From positions 1 to 64,000 of the forward strand of contig JAFRUO010000009.1 in the NCBI GenBank assembly GCA_017438845.1: a stretch of DNA of 64,000 nucleotides, in the 5' to 3' direction. The DNA is from Clostridia bacterium. Its GTDB lineage: Bacteria; Bacillota; Clostridia; Oscillospirales; Acutalibacteraceae. This document shows, piece by piece, positions 60,266 through 64,000 of the stretch (position 1 is its first letter; each line of letters starts with the position of its first letter). The position numbers were made by a program, and so were the translations under genes. The notes under the pieces were generated by a model, which saw only the letters and a list, made by a program, of their open reading frames with translations, searched no databases and was not told the DNA's origin.

Positions 60266-62032
60266 ATGAAATCCAAAATTAAACAGGAAAGCGGTTTTGC
60301 AATCATATACGTCATGTTTTTCCTGCTTGTACTTTCGCTTATGGGTACGGCAATGTATATGTACAGCATCAGCAGTCTGCGTTCGGTTAAATATCTCTCC
60401 AACCGTAAAAAGGCTGAGTATTTAGCGCAGGCAGGTGTTGAAGCAAGCGCTTACGCGTATCAGATCGCTATTAACAGCTCGGACTCCAATGCGGTAAGCC
60501 TTGTAAGCTCGACCGGCTATGAGGGCGCGGAAATCAGCTCAAACAATGTTTACCTTGTATATGATAACGGAAGCTATAAATATGTTGATTTTGCAGGGCT
60601 CGGAAGCTATAACGATAACCAGGTTATCGGCTTCTATAAGGTTAAGGTAACAACCTCTGCTGAGAAAACGCCTACAAAGCTTCTTAAAGAAACAGAGAGC
60701 AATATGACCGGCTTTACCTCGTACTGGACTGAAATCAGCGAATCTCAGAGGCAGTTTGAGGCAACGGGCTACGCACTCAGCGGAAAGCCCTCAAGCGATA
60801 CCGATAAGAGCAAAATACTTGCATCCGCCAGAAAAAAAGCATATATGGCGGAGCCTGTTCAGGCTCTCGGAAGGTATTATTCAAACAACGATAATGAATT
60901 GCTTTCCGGACTTAAAGCAGGCGTTATTGACGGCAGCGTCAGCGGCACGACCACAATAAAGGATGAGGACGGCAACAATGTTACCGTTGACAAGGCAAAG
61001 GTTGAGGCGTTCAATGTTCTCGGTAAATACCAGACCGGTTCAACGCTTACATTGAGGGTTGACCTGTTCAAGAACATTCCGCTGATAGGAAGATACATTG
61101 GTGTTTCATACGAAAACACACTTACAATTGCTTCACAGACTATACCGATTCTTATGGCTTATACTACGGGTAATATGATTATGAACCCGCCTTCAACGGG
61201 TCTGATTACCTTTAAGCCTAATCAGAGTAATATGGTTTCTTTTGTCGGTAAGAGCAACCTTTTCTTAAATTCCGACCTTGACGTTACGCCCAGCAGAGGA
61301 TACTTTAACGTCATGTTCCTCAGAGGAAACAATATCGTTATCAACGGCGATATTGACATTTACGTTTACGGTTATACCAGAAGCACGTTCAGACTTTTCC
61401 AGAATCTTACAAACATTGCTTCAGCTCTCGGCGGAAACTATGCATGGAGTACGGTCGTACTCGGTACTGCCGAGCAGGAAAGCGCGGATGCAAACGACCC
61501 CGGAAAGGTAGAGGCGAACATCTACCGCAGAAGGGTAACAGATAAAAACGGCGCCGAAATCACCACAGGCTCAAACGCTTCAAGAGAAGGCTACGGCACC
61601 TGCGGAAGAGTTTTCTTCGGCGGAAACGTATTTATTAACCTTCAGGTTCCCAACATCGGTACCTACCGTTATAAGGCGTTCTCTGCAGGCGATACATACT
61701 TCTATGATGACAACCTGCCTCAGCAGTGCGGCGGCAGAAGCGGTTACGGAATCGACCTGTTCAAGTATTTCATTGACTATTCAATCGCTACAAAGAAATA
61801 CTCCGACAACGTGCTTGAAAGATTTGCAGAGGTTATGGGTCTTTACTACTCCTCATCGGGGTCAAAGAGTACACCCACAACGTATGTTCTCGGAAACGGC
61901 ACGGGCAACGGAGAGGAGGATCTCACCTACTGTGCAATGAGAAAAATCTCAATTGAAAAGGGCGACAAGTATCTTGATTTGATTCCGCCCTCACAGGCAG
62001 ACGATACCAACCTTATCTGGATCGACGGTTAA
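60266..62032 (+). CDS. PilX-like long pilus-associated protein
   Basis: A 588-residue protein from the ATG with AAAAGGTG upstream. The N-terminus (KQESGFAIIYVMFFLLVLSLMGTAMYMYSISSLRS) is a PilX-type prepilin-like hydrophobic helix without the standard E5 motif. The outer part, over 500 residues, is rich in G, N, S, Y and beta strands and far longer than usual PilX (about 200). It may be a minor pilin or surface adhesin at the pilus tip. Followed by a prepilin gene. Confidence 0.8.
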   Translation: MKSKIKQESGFAIIYVMFFLLVLSLMGTAMYMYSISSLRSVKYLSNRKKAEYLAQAGVEASAYAYQIAINSSDSNAVSLVSSTGYEGAEISSNNVYLVYDNGSYKYVDFAGLGSYNDNQVIGFYKVKVTTSAEKTPTKLLKETESNMTGFTSYWTEISESQRQFEATGYALSGKPSSDTDKSKILASARKKAYMAEPVQALGRYYSNNDNELLSGLKAGVIDGSVSGTTTIKDEDGNNVTVDKAKVEAFNVLGKYQTGSTLTLRVDLFKNIPLIGRYIGVSYENTLTIASQTIPILMAYTTGNMIMNPPSTGLITFKPNQSNMVSFVGKSNLFLNSDLDVTPSRGYFNVMFLRGNNIVINGDIDIYVYGYTRSTFRLFQNLTNIASALGGNYAWSTVVLGTAEQESADANDPGKVEANIYRRRVTDKNGAEITTGSNASREGYGTCGRVFFGGNVFINLQVPNIGTYRYKAFSAGDTYFYDDNLPQQCGGRSGYGIDLFKYFIDYSIATKKYSDNVLERFAEVMGLYYSSSGSKSTPTTYVLGNGTGNGEEDLTYCAMRKISIEKGDKYLDLIPPSQADDTNLIWIDG

Positions 62033-62087
62033 AAAAGATGTTTACTTATAGGACAGCAGTATCACTATTAAAAAAGGAGGTAATTGA

Positions 62088-64000
62088 ATGAGTGACAGAA
62101 GAAACGGCTTGTTCCAAAAGGTTAAGGCCCGAAAAGGTATGACTTTGGTTGAAGTGCTTGTTGCTTTGACGCTTCTTTCGTTGATTATTTTAGTGTTCAC
62201 ACCTCTGTTCATGAATTATTACCGCAATATCCATACTGCCGGTGACATTACAAGAACTACTTACAAGCGTACGAGCTTGATGGAGCGACTTGTTGCGAAC
62301 GCAGGTAACGCTAACGATACGGGATATGAAACTCACGTTTCGAACGTTCCGATTATTCTTAAAAACGCAAACAATCAGTCAATTTCGGTAAGCTTTCCGC
62401 TTTCCGACCGTGACAATGTTGTTGAAGGTAATATTATTTCGGAGAATAACAACACTCCGAATTCATATGCAACCTTCTATACAAGACCCTTGTCCAACGG
62501 AATGGTTTGCTTCCCCGCACAGCTGACAGACGACTTTATTAAAAAGGATATCGTTGTTGTGCCGAAGGGCTTTAACTTTAACTCAAAGGCATACAACAAG
62601 GCGGAAACCGGCGCGTATAACTTTAAGGTTTACAACACCGACTCCTCCGGAGTCCTGCAGCTTGTTCCGACAAGCTATTATGACATCAGGTCAACCGATC
62701 AGGGCACTGCTACCTTTACCTTCTACGGCGGCAACGACGTAATCAGCTTTGAGCACTCACCGCTTTGGATTGCGTACTGCGACGGCGAGAATGCCGAATA
62801 CCGCGTAAAGGTTGAAATCAGCGCGCCTGAAATTATCCTTGTCGGCGAAAAGCCTGTAGGAAAGAACGACTATTATTACTATGCAACCGCAGGCGTTGAC
62901 CTTACAACGGCTCACTACGGCGAAATGGACATCGTTGCAAAGAAGATGTCGGGCGCTCCGCTTACATCGGCAATGAATGACGTTGAGTGGGTTGAAAAAG
63001 GCAAGGGCGACAACGGCTCGGGCGGCGTTAACCAGTACGGTTATTACGTTATGGGCGGCGACGCAGGTCAGGTAAGACGTTTCTGGAGAAACGAAACCAC
63101 CGGTAACTACTACTGGGGCGGCGACAACCTTAACAACTACAACCGTTATGTATACCTCAGTGACTCGGGCGGACTTAAAGAGGGCTTTGAAAACTTTAAC
63201 CGCCAGCTTACTACTCAGGCAAACTTCAAGTCGGTTTTCCGTTCTGACGCAAACCTTGTTTCGTCAAGCAAAACCGGCGGAAATGTTAACGCAATCATGA
63301 CCTCAAGTAAGATTTCACTCTTTAAGTATGAGGCAATTACTACTAACTATTTCACTGCAAACGTTACCAACGACGATACCTACTATATGACAATAGGTAA
63401 CGTCGTAAACGCAAAGTGGAAAAACAACATCTTCAGTAGTGTTACAAACAGAAAAGCCAACGGCGCTAACTCCGATTTCGACTTCGACGGCGCAGCACAG
63501 ACACAGTGGACTTGGTTTACCGGCGATAATACACAGAACACAAAGCTTAATGTTGCCGGCTATAAAGAGGCTACGGGCTACGAATATCCGTCGGACAATT
63601 CGCTTATAACCATTACCTCTGTCGGCGCGATTCAAATTGACAAGAACAATACCAACTACTATCAGACTCAAGGCAATTCAACCGTTAACAACAATGTTTA
63701 TCCGACTCAGTCCTACACTCTCTACTGCGGATATATCCCGGCAGTAACCGACATTTACGGTTGGAAAACGTCAACTCTTTATTGGAAGGGCTATATTCCG
63801 GTTGCGACGCTTGGCGCAGCCTATAGCTCAGTCACCGGCAAGTTCTACCCAACGGGTAAATACGGCGATATTTTTACAACCTCCTCGGCACTTCAGAGCA
63901 GTGTTATGGGCAATCTTGCCTATACCTCGCTGCTTCGCTGGAAGAATGATGATAATTATCCGTCGGCACCGAGCAACCCGGGCGCAGGTAAATGGAACGC
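62088..64000 (+). CDS. Large type IV prepilin-like protein (3' end outside window)
   Basis: A frame open to the window edge, at least 637 residues. ATG with AAGGAGG upstream. The class III leader is KARKGMTLVEVLVALTLLS with cleavage after G, methionine at +1 and E at +5, followed by a hydrophobic helix. The remainder is a long N/T/G/Y-rich outer region. Ordinary major pilins are 130-200 residues, so this is a minor pilin with a large head, probably an adhesin. Further pilin and prepilin peptidase genes are expected to the right. Confidence 0.85.
   Translation, partial: MSDRRNGLFQKVKARKGMTLVEVLVALTLLSLIILVFTPLFMNYYRNIHTAGDITRTTYKRTSLMERLVANAGNANDTGYETHVSNVPIILKNANNQSISVSFPLSDRDNVVEGNIISENNNTPNSYATFYTRPLSNGMVCFPAQLTDDFIKKDIVVVPKGFNFNSKAYNKAETGAYNFKVYNTDSSGVLQLVPTSYYDIRSTDQGTATFTFYGGNDVISFEHSPLWIAYCDGENAEYRVKVEISAPEIILVGEKPVGKNDYYYYATAGVDLTTAHYGEMDIVAKKMSGAPLTSAMNDVEWVEKGKGDNGSGGVNQYGYYVMGGDAGQVRRFWRNETTGNYYWGGDNLNNYNRYVYLSDSGGLKEGFENFNRQLTTQANFKSVFRSDANLVSSSKTGGNVNAIMTSSKISLFKYEAITTNYFTANVTNDDTYYMTIGNVVNAKWKNNIFSSVTNRKANGANSDFDFDGAAQTQWTWFTGDNTQNTKLNVAGYKEATGYEYPSDNSLITITSVGAIQIDKNNTNYYQTQGNSTVNNNVYPTQSYTLYCGYIPAVTDIYGWKTSTLYWKGYIPVATLGAAYSSVTGKFYPTGKYGDIFTTSSALQSSVMGNLAYTSLLRWKNDDNYPSAPSNPGAGKWN

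Overview
The window looks like a low-to-mid GC gut clostridium of the Ruminococcaceae/Oscillospiraceae type. Evidence for this: frequent TTG and GTG starts with strong GGAGG sites, chromosomal housekeeping genes of clostridial character, and a monoderm type IV pilus operon. No 16S gene or species marker is present, so the genus is not fixed.

Positions 1-13.3 kb, nearly all on the minus strand, are the replication, regulation and early-packaging part of a Caudovirales-type prophage. Read in the direction of transcription it runs: XRE repressor and ImmA/IrrE metallopeptidase, zinc-ribbon protein, sigma-like factor, small proteins, DUF2800 (Cas4-like), DUF2815, family A DNA polymerase, DUF4406, D5/P4-type primase-helicase, VRR-NUC nuclease, SNF2-type helicase, ArpU-like late regulator, HNH endonuclease and P27-type small terminase subunit, which is cut by the left window edge. 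No integrase or structural genes are visible, so they must lie to the left.

Positions 13.4-24.2 kb, plus strand, are a defence block: a small XRE regulator, a complete type I restriction-modification system (hsdM-hsdS-hsdR), a DUF262/DUF1524 (GmrSD-like) protein, a SEC-C protein with a papain/transglutaminase-like core, and a PD-(D/E)XK nuclease. From 24.2 to 26.1 kb there are several degenerate copies of what reads as the 3' end of an rlmD/rumA-type 23S rRNA methyltransferase gene. They are separated by single cargo genes (an unknown 132-residue protein and a GNAT acetyltransferase). I read this as the scar of repeated element insertion at one chromosomal hot spot, forming the right border of the island.

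Positions 26.2-35.4 kb are ordinary chromosome: PPC/DUF296 protein, CapA-like lipoprotein, AlkD-like glycosylase, PRTase, gpmA, uppP, an anchored propeller-like protein, a HAD phosphatase and rarA. Positions 35.5-39.9 kb hold an XRE-membrane protein, an array of about 130-bp repeats carrying tRNA-Ser 3'-end sequence and terminator hairpins, an IS30-family element, two tRNA-Ser genes (GCT, TGA) and a duplicated tRNA-Ser 5' end.

Positions 40-49.5 kb carry a YgjP-like metallopeptidase, murA, gltX, glnS and a compact HprK-like kinase / PqqD / S26-like peptidase / ABC exporter operon resembling peptide (RiPP) maturation machinery but with no visible precursor or cyclase. A BY-kinase (Wzz/CpsD fusion) follows. 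Positions 51.3-64 kb are a type IV pilus operon: PilP-like protein, LysM/secretin-N protein, pilT, pilC, pilM, pilN-like, pilO-like, pilB, a very long PilX-like protein and a very long prepilin that runs off the right edge.
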